From Bog-950 sp035299425 (lineage in GTDB: Bacteria; Bacteroidota; Bacteroidia; Chitinophagales; LD1), in assembly GCA_035299425.1 (NCBI GenBank), contig DATGWP010000047.1, positions 11,467-75,466 on the forward strand: 64,000 nt of DNA, read 5' to 3'. Below are positions 25,284 to 35,410 of this stretch, piece after piece. Position 1 is the first letter of the stretch, and each line of letters opens with the position of its first letter. A program made the translations under genes and the position numbers. The notes beneath the pieces were generated by a model. It was not told the DNA's origin, made no database searches, and was given only the letters and a program-made list of their open reading frames with translations.

Positions 25284-28136
25284 ATGAGTAGCTTTTTGCT
25301 GATAAATCCCGATGCCCTTGTTCTTCAGAATTACTATGATGTATTCCGGGTAATCCATCAGCGCAAAGTTGACAACAAACCTATTTTTCAATTCGATTCG
25401 CTTATTAGTCAAAATACGCGTTTGGTGTATCCGGGCAGTGACCCGGCTATCATAGCCCTGGTTAAGTGCCTTGACCCTAACCATATTAAAAATGAGATTG
25501 GCAAGCTAAGCAAGATACACACCAAGCAAAAAGGGGGAGTTTCATTCGATACCTATATCTCCCGCTCAGTGCCCCGTATTTTTCACGAATTGCTTAACCG
25601 TGTTACGGCTGTTTCACATGAGTTAAAATTTTATCATAGGTTAAAGAATAAGCAAACGGGAAATTATAAGGTAGCGCCCTGCACATTTGCGGCGGTTAAA
25701 CCCTCCCTTTCATTTAAAGTAAACAAATCGCAGGTGGGCGAGTTTTTTATAACGCCCAACATCACTATCAGCGGGCAAACCTTTCCGCTCGAAGATTTTA
25801 ACGGCGCTACATTTTTGTTGGAGAAGGACAGTGTTTACTACCTGCTATCTATCAAAGATTCGCAAACCCTCGACTGGTTGGTAAAGGCAAGGCCCGAGCA
25901 GTATAAAGATAACCCCGAGGCATTTACTGAACAGATTGTATCGGTGCTGGAGCGCGATTACGATGTAACTAAAGACGAAGCCTTTAAAATTAACCTGATA
26001 GAAACTCCACCGCAGCATGCGGTGCAGCTTAGCGAAATAAGCGACACCTACCTGATGTTTACACCACGCTGGAACTACGAAGGTTTTATTATAGAAAACT
26101 TCGACCAGCCAGAAACCGAGGAGATGCGACGTGGCGAAGTTTACAAAGTAGTTCGTCGTAAGGATGAGGAGTCAGCCTTTATAGAAAAACTGCGCGCTCT
26201 GCATCCCAATTTCGAAAAACAGCGCAACGGTAATTTTTATCTCAGTTTCGATGATGCTAAAAAGAAGCACTGGTTTCTGAAAGTGTACCAACAACTGCTG
26301 GCAGAGAATGTACAGATAGTAGGCATGGATTTGCTGAGCCACTTCCGATACTCGCCACATAGCATTACTACCGATATGACGGTGGGCCGCACTATCGACA
26401 GCACCATGCATCTCAATATCCGCATAAGTTTTGGTGATGAGAGCATAGATCTGAGCGCCATACAGCGCACGCTCTTCAATGGTCAGCGTTTTATATTGCT
26501 TAAAGATGATAGCATAGGTGTAATAACCGATGAGTGGTATGATAAATACGGCGTGCTGTTTAAGCACGGCAAGGTACAGAAGGGTGAACTGATAGTTTCT
26601 CAGTGGATACTGCTGGGTATAGAAGAGCGCTTTCAGGCACACGAGCTTAAGCCCATTATTAAAAATGAGTGGTGGGCCGAGTGGGAAAAATGGCAAACGC
26701 AGGAAGGTCCTTTGGTGCCTGTACCGGCCGGCCTTAATGCTACGCTGCGCCCTTATCAGCAAAAAGGTTTTGAGTGGCTGGTATTGTTATCAGGCATTGG
26801 TGCGGGCGGTTGCCTGGCCGATGATATGGGCTTGGGTAAAACACTACAGGCCATAACCTTTTTACAACATATACATAACGAGAAACCCGATGCGCGTTTT
26901 TTAATTGTAGCACCGCTATCGCTGGTATTTAACTGGAAACAGGAGTTAGAGAAATTTGCACCGGGCCTATTGTTCTATGTATTCCACCAGCAAAACCGCG
27001 ATGTAAAAGAGTTTATGGCATCCACTGCACGGGTTATGATAACCAGCTACGGCACCGCCCGCTCAGCTATAGATGAACTGAGCCTGATTAACTGGAACAC
27101 CGTGCTGATAGACGAAAGCCACAATATTAAGAACCCGGCTGCGCAAATTACCAAAGCTGTTTACCGCTTAAGTGCTGCTAACCGCATTGGCCTTAGCGGT
27201 ACACCGGTAATGAACAACACGTTCGATATTTACTCGCAGCTTAATTTTATGCTGCCCGGTTTGTTAGGAGGGCCTGAGTTTTTCAAACGCGAGTACGCCA
27301 TCCCCATCGACCGCGAGTTGAATGTAGAGAAAACCAACGCCCTGCAAAAAATTACTGCGCCGTTCGTACTGCGCCGTACCAAGAAACAAGTGGCAGCCGA
27401 CCTGCCCGAAAAGACAGAATCGGTAATGTGGTGCCAGATGGATGAGTTGCAAAAAGAAGCCTACGAAACCATTAAGAAGCAGATTAAGAGCAGCATATTT
27501 TTAGATATACAGCGCGATGGGTTTAGCAAGGCTAAGTTTGGCATACTCCAGGGTATAATGAAACTACGCCAGGTATGTTGTGCTCCGGGCTTACTGAAAG
27601 ACGAGGACATTACCACCAACGAATCTGTAAAGCTGGATATGCTGATGGATGAGCTGCGAAACAATGTGAAGAACAGTAAGTCGCTCGTGTTTTCGCAATA
27701 CCTGGGTATGCTTCATTTAATTGCAGAACAATGCAAAGCCGAGAATATCCCCTACTTATATTTTGATGGTAGTACTCCGCTCGACCAGCGCGCGGCCATG
27801 GTCAACTCTTTCCAGCAAGATACTGGAGAAGGCTGCGTGTTTCTTATCAGCCTAAAAGCAGGTAATGCCGGCCTTAACCTTACTGCCGCAGAATATGTCT
27901 TCCTTATGGACCCATGGTGGAACAATGCCGTAGAGCAACAAGCTATTGACCGTACACACCGTATAGGCCAGACAAAAAACATATTTGCTTACAAGCTCAT
28001 CTGCCGCGGCACTATCGAGGAGAGGATATTACAGCTGCAACAAAAGAAAAAACAACTATCCGAAGACCTTGTAAGCGAAGAAGACGGCTTTGTAAAACAA
28101 TTGACTGAAGATGATATTACTTTCCTGTTCGAGTAA
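25284..28136 (+). CDS. SNF2-family DEAD/DEAH-box helicase
   Basis: A 950-residue Swi2/Snf2 ATPase. The N-terminal half (about 1-470) is a bacterial SNF2-associated region; the two RecA lobes follow. Motif I is DDMGLGKTLQ, motif Ia is FLIVAPLSLV, motif II is LIDESHNIKN, motif III is IGLSGTPVMN, motif V is FLISLKAGNAGLNL and motif VI is AIDRTHRIGQ. Such proteins translocate on duplex DNA and remodel bound complexes; the bacterial role is often unclear. The ATG at 25284, preceded by GGAG, is preferred over an upstream TTG at 25227. It ends 2 bp from the convergent histidine-kinase stop. Confidence 0.93.
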   Translation: MSSFLLINPDALVLQNYYDVFRVIHQRKVDNKPIFQFDSLISQNTRLVYPGSDPAIIALVKCLDPNHIKNEIGKLSKIHTKQKGGVSFDTYISRSVPRIFHELLNRVTAVSHELKFYHRLKNKQTGNYKVAPCTFAAVKPSLSFKVNKSQVGEFFITPNITISGQTFPLEDFNGATFLLEKDSVYYLLSIKDSQTLDWLVKARPEQYKDNPEAFTEQIVSVLERDYDVTKDEAFKINLIETPPQHAVQLSEISDTYLMFTPRWNYEGFIIENFDQPETEEMRRGEVYKVVRRKDEESAFIEKLRALHPNFEKQRNGNFYLSFDDAKKKHWFLKVYQQLLAENVQIVGMDLLSHFRYSPHSITTDMTVGRTIDSTMHLNIRISFGDESIDLSAIQRTLFNGQRFILLKDDSIGVITDEWYDKYGVLFKHGKVQKGELIVSQWILLGIEERFQAHELKPIIKNEWWAEWEKWQTQEGPLVPVPAGLNATLRPYQQKGFEWLVLLSGIGAGGCLADDMGLGKTLQAITFLQHIHNEKPDARFLIVAPLSLVFNWKQELEKFAPGLLFYVFHQQNRDVKEFMASTARVMITSYGTARSAIDELSLINWNTVLIDESHNIKNPAAQITKAVYRLSAANRIGLSGTPVMNNTFDIYSQLNFMLPGLLGGPEFFKREYAIPIDRELNVEKTNALQKITAPFVLRRTKKQVAADLPEKTESVMWCQMDELQKEAYETIKKQIKSSIFLDIQRDGFSKAKFGILQGIMKLRQVCCAPGLLKDEDITTNESVKLDMLMDELRNNVKNSKSLVFSQYLGMLHLIAEQCKAENIPYLYFDGSTPLDQRAAMVNSFQQDTGEGCVFLISLKAGNAGLNLTAAEYVFLMDPWWNNAVEQQAIDRTHRIGQTKNIFAYKLICRGTIEERILQLQQKKKQLSEDLVSEEDGFVKQLTEDDITFLFE

Positions 28137-28138
28137 AA

Positions 28139-29341
28139 TTATTGAGGCAACGTAAAACTAAACTTTGCCCCTTTATCTAATTCACCGGTAGCCCATATTT
28201 CGCCTCCATGTCTATGCAAAATACGTTGGGTCAGTGCCAGCCCAATGCCATTTCCATCAAAAGTACTGGTATCGTGTAGCCGCTGGAACATGCCAAACAT
28301 TTTATTGTAATAAGCCATATCAAAACCTATCCCGTTATCTTCTACATAGTATGCATTGCCATTTTCACCGGCTTCATAACCCACCTTAATTTTAGCAGCA
28401 GGGTTTAGCGCAGTATATTTTATAGCATTAGATAGTAAATTTGTCCAAACCTGTTTTATCAAAACAGCATCGCCCGTAGCGTTTGGTATTTCTTCTATTT
28501 CAAACAGTATGTTTCTGTCTTTACCATGCTCCTGCAATTCTGCAAATACCTGCTCTACCATCTGTTTAATATTTAGTGGTATAATCTCCATAGCCTGCCT
28601 TCCCGACTTCGAAAAATTAAGCAGACTGTCTATCAGTTTATTCATACCATTAGCCCTGGCAATAATTTTCTCTACCCCTTGCACAGCTTTCACCTCGTCA
28701 AACTGGTTACCCTTAAAATCCTCCTTCATCATTTCCATACGGGTTATAATTTGACGCAAAGGAGCGCGCAGGTCATGCGATACCGAGTACGAAAAAGTTT
28801 CCAATTCAGCATTGGCAGATTCCAGTTCCTTCGTGCGCTTTCTTACCCTATCCTCCAGTTCATTATATACATATACATTCTCTATAGATACCGAAGTTAT
28901 ATCTGCCAGCGATTGCAATAGCTGTAACTCTTCAGCCGATGGGATATGCTGATTTGCCCAGTAGTTTCCTATAGCCCCAATAGGTTCTATAGTGCGTATA
29001 GGCACCATGGCCAGGCTTTTTACAAACGTAGGCCTGTAAGCCTCAACCGGTATCCGGGCGTCGTTATAAATATCTGGTATAATAGCGGCCTGCTTATTTA
29101 GCATCACCCAGCCGCTGACGCAGGCGCTCATAGGAAACCGCTGCCCTTTCCATAGTGGGCTTATCGTATCTTCATCGGCATAGTAGCACAGGTCATTATC
29201 TTTTAAAATAAAGGTTGCTCCATCGGCTCCGGTAAGATTACGCGCAGCCGTGCGCACTATATGCATTACCGTTTCAATATCACGTGCTAAGGATAGCTGC
29301 TGTACCGTTTCTGCCAATAATTTTAACTGCTCACTCGTCAT
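28139..29341 (-). CDS. GAF-domain sensor histidine kinase
   Basis: A 400-residue soluble kinase. Residues about 10-165 form a GAF domain (AARNLTGADGATFILKD, FPMSACVSGWVML), often a ligand or redox sensor. HisKA follows with SYSVSHDLRAPL (phospho-acceptor His) and then HATPase_c with NLLSNAIKYT (N box), VEDNGIGFD (G1) and GNGIGLALTQ (G2). No TM segment is present. The ATG at 29341 is preferred over a GTG at 29398 that adds a hydrophobic stretch before the domain. No response regulator is adjacent. Confidence 0.88.
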   Translation of the reverse strand: MTSEQLKLLAETVQQLSLARDIETVMHIVRTAARNLTGADGATFILKDNDLCYYADEDTISPLWKGQRFPMSACVSGWVMLNKQAAIIPDIYNDARIPVEAYRPTFVKSLAMVPIRTIEPIGAIGNYWANQHIPSAEELQLLQSLADITSVSIENVYVYNELEDRVRKRTKELESANAELETFSYSVSHDLRAPLRQIITRMEMMKEDFKGNQFDEVKAVQGVEKIIARANGMNKLIDSLLNFSKSGRQAMEIIPLNIKQMVEQVFAELQEHGKDRNILFEIEEIPNATGDAVLIKQVWTNLLSNAIKYTALNPAAKIKVGYEAGENGNAYYVEDNGIGFDMAYYNKMFGMFQRLHDTSTFDGNGIGLALTQRILHRHGGEIWATGELDKGAKFSFTLPQ

Positions 29342-29444
29342 TAACACTACAATTTGTTGTATTACTAAACAACAAAAAAAATCGGAATAAGGCGGCACCG
29401 GTTTGTTAATACGCTTTTTCCTTATGGCGCGCTTAATCAGATAG

Positions 29445-29930
29445 CTATTTTAACTCATCCAATATCACTTTCCAACGTTCAATTTTCTCCGGCAAACTTA
29501 AGCGTGCATGTTGCCCGCTGGGCGATGGTAATAAGTAATAACGCTTGTCAGGCGATTTACCTATATGTTTTAAATACAATTTTTCAGCCGTTAAGCTATC
29601 CAGAAACACAGCCTTTATCTTAGGGTGCTTTTTGTAAAATAGCTTAAAGTCGTTGGCTATTTCGTTGTTTATGGCGCTATCCGAACTGCCCTGTCGCTCA
29701 CAGTGGCTCAATACATCCCACAGCGCAATGTTATTTTTTACCAATAAGTTAATCCGGTCTATATAATCAGTAGAGAACGGCTGATTGAACAGGGCAAACA
29801 TTATCTTCCAGAAATGATTCCCCGCATGCCCATAATACTGCTGTAACTGCAGCGAGCGCTCACCGGGCATAGTGCCCAGTATTAATACACGGGAGTTTTT
29901 ATCGGCAATGGGTGCAAAGGCTTCCAGCAT
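29445..29930 (-). CDS. DNA-deoxyinosine (hypoxanthine-DNA) glycosylase-like protein
   Basis: A 161-residue member of the uracil-DNA glycosylase superfamily resembling the hypoxanthine-DNA glycosylase group (family 6). The motif VLILGTMPGERSLQ near residue 15 is the catalytic/phosphate-loop region, and YYGHAGNHFW follows with the Asn expected to activate water or bind the base. The C-terminal motif LPSPSGQHARL corresponds to the family's S/T-containing intercalation loop. It would excise deaminated adenine from DNA. The assignment is by motif; the substrate is inferred. Confidence 0.82.
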   Translation of the reverse strand: MLEAFAPIADKNSRVLILGTMPGERSLQLQQYYGHAGNHFWKIMFALFNQPFSTDYIDRINLLVKNNIALWDVLSHCERQGSSDSAINNEIANDFKLFYKKHPKIKAVFLDSLTAEKLYLKHIGKSPDKRYYLLPSPSGQHARLSLPEKIERWKVILDELK

Positions 29931-30022
29931 ATGGCAAAGCTATATCAGTAACACTTTTTATTTATGATTTTTTCGAATTATTGTGATACCCTCCGCATTA
30001 TGCATTTGTTATTTTAGCCCCC

Positions 30023-32047
30023 ATGCAATTTGTTTCGCCTTTATTTCTGTTTGCGTTGTCGGTTTTGGCTATACCGGTAATTGTGCACCTGTTCAATTTC
30101 CGCAGATACAAAACGGTGTATTTCAGCAATGTTCAGTTTTTAAAAGAAGTTAAGGAAGAAACATCATCACGCAGCCGTATCAAACACTTGCTTGTGCTAT
30201 TGGCCAGGTTGCTGGCTCTGGCATTTTTAGTATTTGCATTTGCACAGCCATTTATCCCAAACAAACACAACGGCGCGGCCGCTGGCCGCAAATATGTAAG
30301 CGTATATGTCGACAATTCGTTTTCGATGAACGCCGTTAGTGATGGTCGCAGCTTGTTCGATAAGGCAAAGCTGGCTGCTAAAGAAATAGCGGGCAATTAT
30401 TCGGCCGACGACCAGTTTCAGTTACTCACCAATGATTTTGAAGGCAAGCATCAGCGCCTGGTGGGTAAGGAGGAGTTCTTAACCATGGCCGATGAACTGG
30501 AAATATCGCCGGCGGTGCGCAACCTCGATGAAATAACCAAACGCCAGCACGATGCCCTTAGCCGCGAAAACGGTAAGAATAAAGTAGCCTACCTGCTTTC
30601 CGACTTTCAAAAAAATATGGGCAACCTGAGTGTAGATTCACAGGTGATGTATAACCTGGTACCACTCGCAGCCGATGCCCAGGCCAATGTATATATTGAT
30701 ACCGTATGGTTTAACGAACCGGTGCAACTGCTCAACCAGCAGGTTAATTTGATTGTAAAGATCAGCAACAGCGGCGAGAAGTCATCCGATAATAACCGCA
30801 TTGTTTTAAAACTTAATAACCAGACTAAAGCCATGGCCGATTTTTCGGTAGAGCCTAACTCATTTATTTACGACACTATGAGTTTTGTGCTCACCCAGCC
30901 TAATTGGAACAAAGCCGAGTTACAAATACAGGATTATCCCATCACATTTGATGATAACTACTTTCTGGCCTTTAATGTGATAGAGAAGATAAAAGTGCTG
31001 GCCTATAGCGAGAACCGCAGCAACCAGTTTTTAGATGCGTTGTTTAAAAATCAACAGGAGTTCAATTACACCTCTACTATGGCTTCCGGTTTCGATGCCA
31101 ATGCGTTGAAAGGAAACCAGCTGGTAATACTGGATAACCTGAAAACTATTTCTTCCTCTATGTCGGCGGCCATAGTTACTTACCTCAACGATGGTGGGGC
31201 AGTGGCTGTTTTCCCCGGCGATAAGGCCGATGTAGAAGCCTACAACCGTTTTCTTAATAACCTGCACGCTAACTCTATTTCCGGGTTTTCTGAAACTGCA
31301 CAAGATCTTGCAGGCATCAACATGCAGCAGAATATTTTTAAAGATGTGTTTGAACGTATACCCGAGAACATGAACCTGCCGCGGGCAAAAAAGTATTACC
31401 AGTTTACCCGATCAACTGCCAGCAACGAAGAGGCTATACTTATGCTTAAAGATGGCAGCTCATTTTTCAGCCGCTACCCGCAGGGTCGCGGTTCGTTATA
31501 TGTAAGTGGGGCACCGCTCGATCAAAATTTCAGCGACCTACCGGTTCACGCTATTTTCGTGCCTATGCTTTACAAAATGGCGGTGCTCAACATCCGCAGT
31601 GGCAACATCAGCTATTTTATTGGTGATAAAACCCGCATAGAGGCAGCAGTTAAGAAAGGCTCAGGCGATAAGGTTTACAAAATAAAAGGCGGTAATGTGG
31701 AGTTTATACCCGAGCAGTTTGCCGTAGGCGATAAAATGCTATTGGGCTTAAACGAGCAGATCAAAAAAGCCGGCTTCTACGAGGTTGGTCTGGAAAATTC
31801 TGACACTACCGATGTGTTAGCGCTCGATTTTGACCGCAAAGAATCGGACATGAAATTTATGGATGCTTCGCTGCTAAAGGAGCAATACCCTCAAAGCAAC
31901 GTAAACGTAGTTAACGGCGCCCATGCCGAAGTAAGCACCGTAGTAAAAGAACTTGACCGCGGCACCCCGCTTTGGAAACTGTGCTTAATACTCAGCCTCC
32001 TATTCCTCGCCATCGAAATCGCCCTGCTCCGCTTTTGGAAAGTTTAA
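30023..32047 (+). CDS. BatA-domain membrane protein
   Basis: A 674-residue protein. The first 90 residues are the aerotolerance BatA N-terminal domain: VSPLFLFALSVLAIPVIVHL, FRRYKTVYFSNVQFLK, and a second TM helix (LLVLLARLLALAFLVFAFAQ). A von Willebrand A-like region follows (KYVSVYVDNSFSM, a MIDAS-like D-x-S-x-S start), then a long periplasmic region and a C-terminal TM helix (about 647-668). The family is widespread in Bacteroidota and linked to stress tolerance or envelope assembly. No MoxR or other bat genes lie next to it here. Confidence 0.85.
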   Translation: MQFVSPLFLFALSVLAIPVIVHLFNFRRYKTVYFSNVQFLKEVKEETSSRSRIKHLLVLLARLLALAFLVFAFAQPFIPNKHNGAAAGRKYVSVYVDNSFSMNAVSDGRSLFDKAKLAAKEIAGNYSADDQFQLLTNDFEGKHQRLVGKEEFLTMADELEISPAVRNLDEITKRQHDALSRENGKNKVAYLLSDFQKNMGNLSVDSQVMYNLVPLAADAQANVYIDTVWFNEPVQLLNQQVNLIVKISNSGEKSSDNNRIVLKLNNQTKAMADFSVEPNSFIYDTMSFVLTQPNWNKAELQIQDYPITFDDNYFLAFNVIEKIKVLAYSENRSNQFLDALFKNQQEFNYTSTMASGFDANALKGNQLVILDNLKTISSSMSAAIVTYLNDGGAVAVFPGDKADVEAYNRFLNNLHANSISGFSETAQDLAGINMQQNIFKDVFERIPENMNLPRAKKYYQFTRSTASNEEAILMLKDGSSFFSRYPQGRGSLYVSGAPLDQNFSDLPVHAIFVPMLYKMAVLNIRSGNISYFIGDKTRIEAAVKKGSGDKVYKIKGGNVEFIPEQFAVGDKMLLGLNEQIKKAGFYEVGLENSDTTDVLALDFDRKESDMKFMDASLLKEQYPQSNVNVVNGAHAEVSTVVKELDRGTPLWKLCLILSLLFLAIEIALLRFWKV

Positions 32048-32107
32048 AAGTATAAGGCCCGGTAAGTCCTTAGGGGTTTACAAAAGACTGTTTATTTTTA
32101 TGCAGCC

Positions 32108-33910
32108 ATGCCAGACAACGAGGACGTTTTTATAGCCACGCAGCAAAATCTTGACGAGCAGTTAAGCCGCTATGATGTTTTGATAGCCAATAGGCAGCCG
32201 GTATCCGAGCAGCAGATATCTTACATGCTGCAACTCGCGCTCGACCTGTTTGATGAAGAAGCTGCCACCCGTGCCTATATACTACTGTGCAACTATCAGC
32301 TAAACTTTACCCTCGACCATATCAAGGCGCTGGACTATGGCAAGCTGGCGCTTGAACAAAGCGAAGACCTTCCCGATTTTTATTGGCGTATAAAGGCTCT
32401 TTACACTACTGCTACCAGCTACCACATGCTGCGCGATTATCCCAACGAGCTTAGCCTGCTGCAACAGGCCATGAAGTTACTTGAGTCGAGCCGCTGCCAA
32501 AGCATCGATTATTATCCACTGCACCACATGGTCAACTATGCGCTTGGTATTATGTATATGCAAATGGGTTTACATGCCATTGCCATGCCCTACATAGATG
32601 AGGCGCTGCGCTATTGTGAAGGTATAAATGACCGGCAGATACTATTTAAGACGAAGCTTACCCGTGCTAATCTGCGCATGTATAAGCGGGAGTATGAAAC
32701 CTCGCTGGCCGGCTATATGGATTTGTATGACGCATACAGCGACCAGGCCGGTACCGAGCAGTGGGCTATATTGAATAACTATATCAGCATTATCCACCTG
32801 CAGCGTGAGCGGTTTGAAGAATCAGAAAAGTATATCCGCGTAGCAGTAGAAATACGAGAGAAAATAGGGGATGAGCTAAGAACCAACTATTCGCACTTTA
32901 CGTTGTGCAAGTTGCTGTACACTACCGGTAGAATAGAGGAAGGCGATAAGTACTTTGCCATGGTGCAGAAGGTAATAGATAAATATCCTTACATTTTCGA
33001 CAGGCAGGTTAAAAACGATATCTATTACGAACTATATGCTGCTAAAAAGGATTATGAAAAAGCATATCATCATTTTAAAGAACTGGATATATCCTTCGTA
33101 AATAACGATATACTGGAGAAAACCATCGGTTCCATTTTCGATGCCGAGAAAGATAAGCAGCAACAGGCCAAAGAAGATACTATCCACTTCCGCCGGTTAA
33201 ATGATGAAATGCAGCACCAGGCGCAAGAGCTACAGAAGAAGAACAAAGACCTGAATAACTACGCCCGCACGGCCTCGCATGATTTGCGCGAGCCATTGCG
33301 TATGGTATCTACCTACATGAGCATACTAGAGGCTAAGCTAAAAGATAAACTTACCGAGGATGAGAAGCAATTCCTTCGCTTTGCAGTAGATGGTAGCAAG
33401 CGTATGGATGAGATGGTAACCCGCATTCTCAACTCGGCCAAAGGCAGCCAGACAGTAATGAAACCCATTGACCTGAACAAGATACTGGAGCAGCTACAAC
33501 TGAACTTAACAAGGCTTATAACAGAGAAGAATGCAGAAGTTACTTTTGACCATCTGCCTATAGTGCTGGCCGATGATATAGAAATGCTACAGGTGTTTCA
33601 GAACCTGGTTACCAATGCCATTAAGTATAACAAAAGCGAAAGGCCTTCCATTCATATTACAGCATCCAGCAAGGGGCAGTTTGCGCATGTGTTGGTAACC
33701 GATAACGGCGTAGGTATACCTGAAGAAGCACGCGAAAAGGTGTTTGAGATGTTCTCGCGCGTAGAGAACGCCAGCGGCGAAGACGGCACCGGCATTGGCC
33801 TTTCTACTGTAAAAAGTATTATCGAGAAAATGAAGGGTAAAATATGGATAGAAGGTAACGAACCTACCGGCAGTGTGTTTAATATGCTGCTGCCACGCAT
33901 GATGAACTAG
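32108..33910 (+). CDS. TPR sensor histidine kinase, soluble
   Basis: A 600-residue kinase. Residues about 1-330 are helical TPR-like pairs, a coiled coil (about 345-385) leads to HisKA (RTASHDLREPLRMVSTY, phospho-acceptor His) and HATPase_c with NLVTNAIKYN, VTDNGVGIP and GTGIGLSTVK. No TM segment or signal peptide is seen, so the TPR region probably senses a cytosolic partner. It has no adjacent response regulator, as is common in Bacteroidota. It lies 60 bp downstream of the BatA-type gene. Confidence 0.9.
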   Translation: MPDNEDVFIATQQNLDEQLSRYDVLIANRQPVSEQQISYMLQLALDLFDEEAATRAYILLCNYQLNFTLDHIKALDYGKLALEQSEDLPDFYWRIKALYTTATSYHMLRDYPNELSLLQQAMKLLESSRCQSIDYYPLHHMVNYALGIMYMQMGLHAIAMPYIDEALRYCEGINDRQILFKTKLTRANLRMYKREYETSLAGYMDLYDAYSDQAGTEQWAILNNYISIIHLQRERFEESEKYIRVAVEIREKIGDELRTNYSHFTLCKLLYTTGRIEEGDKYFAMVQKVIDKYPYIFDRQVKNDIYYELYAAKKDYEKAYHHFKELDISFVNNDILEKTIGSIFDAEKDKQQQAKEDTIHFRRLNDEMQHQAQELQKKNKDLNNYARTASHDLREPLRMVSTYMSILEAKLKDKLTEDEKQFLRFAVDGSKRMDEMVTRILNSAKGSQTVMKPIDLNKILEQLQLNLTRLITEKNAEVTFDHLPIVLADDIEMLQVFQNLVTNAIKYNKSERPSIHITASSKGQFAHVLVTDNGVGIPEEAREKVFEMFSRVENASGEDGTGIGLSTVKSIIEKMKGKIWIEGNEPTGSVFNMLLPRMMN

Positions 33911-33928
33911 CCTTACCGTAATAAACAA

Positions 33929-34276
33929 TCAGGAATACTTTAACCCCCACTGCACCATTTGTTCAAAAATAGGCCCCATAGCCTTACCCGGTTTAGTTAG
34001 GTCATACTCTACATGTGGGGGCACTACCGGCAATATCGTACGGATTATTAGTTTATCCTCCTCCAGCTCGCGCAGGTGCTGTATCAGCATTTTTTCCGAA
34101 ATATCCGGTATGCTTTTCTTTAATTCATTGTATCTTCTTTTGCCATTCCTCAGATTATAAATTATAAGCGGTTTCCAGCGGCCGCCTATCTTCTCCATGG
34201 TAAAAGATACCGGGCATTTAGATTGTATTGCCTTTTTGTTGGCCTGGTTGGTGCTGCTTTCCTTTATCTTTTTCAT
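33929..34276 (-). CDS. HxlR family transcriptional regulator
   Basis: A 115-residue winged-helix protein of the HxlR family. It has the conserved Cys (SKCPVSFTMEKIGGRWKPLII), the recognition region YNELKKSIPDISEKMLIQHLRELE, and the wing RTILPVVPPHVEYDLT. HxlR proteins often sense reactive electrophiles or redox state through that Cys. The ATG at 34276 is preferred to the GTG at 34300. It is divergent from the NmrA-like gene, the classic ytfH-ytfG style arrangement. Confidence 0.92.
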   Translation of the reverse strand: MKKIKESSTNQANKKAIQSKCPVSFTMEKIGGRWKPLIIYNLRNGKRRYNELKKSIPDISEKMLIQHLRELEEDKLIIRTILPVVPPHVEYDLTKPGKAMGPIFEQMVQWGLKYS

Positions 34277-34318
34277 AACGCTATAGTGTTTAATAGTCAC
34301 TTACTTTTTGGTTAGTAC

Positions 34319-34349
34319 TTGCTATTTAGTTAGTGCAAATATAGCTTTG
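34319..34349 (+). promoter_or_regulatory. Promoter of the NmrA-like gene
   Basis: TTG at 34319-34321, a 20-bp spacer and TAGCTTTG at 34342-34349 fit the -33/-7 consensus. The element GTTAGT occurs twice around the spacer (34311 and 34329 region), which may be the HxlR-family operator. Confidence 0.65.
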
Positions 34350-34382
34350 CACTCAATTAATAACAAATAAAAATTTTTAAAC

Positions 34383-35276
34383 ATGAACTACGTATTAACA
34401 GGCTCTATTGGCCATATTAGCAAGCCACTTGCAAAGTCACTTATTGCAGCCGGCCATCAGGTAAAAATCATTACATCAAAACCCGACAGAAAAGCAGAGA
34501 TTGAAAAACTGGGCGCTAATGCACTGGTGGGTAGTGTAGAAGATCAGAATTTTGTAACCAGCGCCTTTGCCGGTGCCGATGCAGTGTATCTGATGGTTCC
34601 TCCCAACTTTGCAGCACCCAACCTAAGCGCTTTTCAGCATAAAGTTTCAGATGTGTATGCCGCCGCAGTGCAGCAAAGCGGTGTTAAACAGGTACTGGTA
34701 TTAAGCAGCATAGGCGCCCACATGAAAAAAGGCGCAGGGCCGGTAGATGGAGTAGCCTACCTGGAGGATAAGATAAGCGCACTGAAAGATGTGAATGCCG
34801 TTTTTCTTCGCCCTTCGTACTTTTATTACAACCTGCTAAACCAGGCCAATATTATTAAACACGCAGGTATAGTAACCAGCACCCAGCCGGCCGATTATAA
34901 ATTGATACTAACGCATCCTAACGATATTGCAGAAGCGGCAGCCGCAAGGTTGCTGGCTCTTGATTTTAAAGGCACGCAGGTGCAATACATTGCCAGCGAC
35001 GATACCAACAGCTGGCAGCAAATTACCGATACCCTCACCGGAGCGATTAATAAGCAGGGCGTGCCGTATGTGCAATCTACCGATGAACAATCTGAACAGG
35101 CTATGCTACAGGCAGGTGTACCCGCAACCTTTGCCGAGGCCTATAAGACTATGGGCCAGGCACTGCGCAGCGGCGAAATGCAGGCCGATTACTGGAACAA
35201 CAAACCAGCCCAAACCGGCAAAGTAAAACTTGCCGATTTTGCAAGAGAGTTCGCGGCGGTATATAATGCAGGGTAG
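34383..35276 (+). CDS. NmrA-family NAD(P)-binding oxidoreductase
   Basis: A 297-residue atypical short-chain dehydrogenase of the NmrA/QorB type. The start YVLTGSIGHISKPLAKSL is a Rossmann glycine-rich loop, followed by KIITSKPDRKAEIEKLGA for NADP recognition, and DAVYLMVPPNF. Such proteins are often quinone reductases or redox sensors, controlled by the adjacent HxlR regulator; this is inferred from context. The final 22 codons are duplicated 210 bp downstream (35421-35486) with only one amino-acid change. Confidence 0.88.
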   Translation: MNYVLTGSIGHISKPLAKSLIAAGHQVKIITSKPDRKAEIEKLGANALVGSVEDQNFVTSAFAGADAVYLMVPPNFAAPNLSAFQHKVSDVYAAAVQQSGVKQVLVLSSIGAHMKKGAGPVDGVAYLEDKISALKDVNAVFLRPSYFYYNLLNQANIIKHAGIVTSTQPADYKLILTHPNDIAEAAAARLLALDFKGTQVQYIASDDTNSWQQITDTLTGAINKQGVPYVQSTDEQSEQAMLQAGVPATFAEAYKTMGQALRSGEMQADYWNNKPAQTGKVKLADFAREFAAVYNAG

Positions 35277-35346
35277 TGCTTTATCCTTCATTACGTATTA
35301 TGTAGAGCGGGTTTATCAAAAGTTTCGATTGCCGTTTGTTTGAACG

Positions 35347-35395
35347 TTCTCCCCTCTCTAATTTTTGGAGAGGGGAGATCCGCCGCGGCGGAGAA
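35347..35395. repeat. Nested palindromic repeat (REP-like)
   Basis: The element contains TCTCCCCTCTC at 35348-35358 pairing with GAGAGGGGAGA at 35368-35378, and a perfect 14-nt palindrome TCCGCCGCGGCGGA at 35379-35392. An outer TTCTCC/GGAGAA pairing spans 35347-35395. No ORF covers it. The form is like short dispersed intergenic repeats of Bacteroidota. Confidence 0.78.
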
Positions 35396-35410
35396 GGATG
35401 AGGCAAGAAA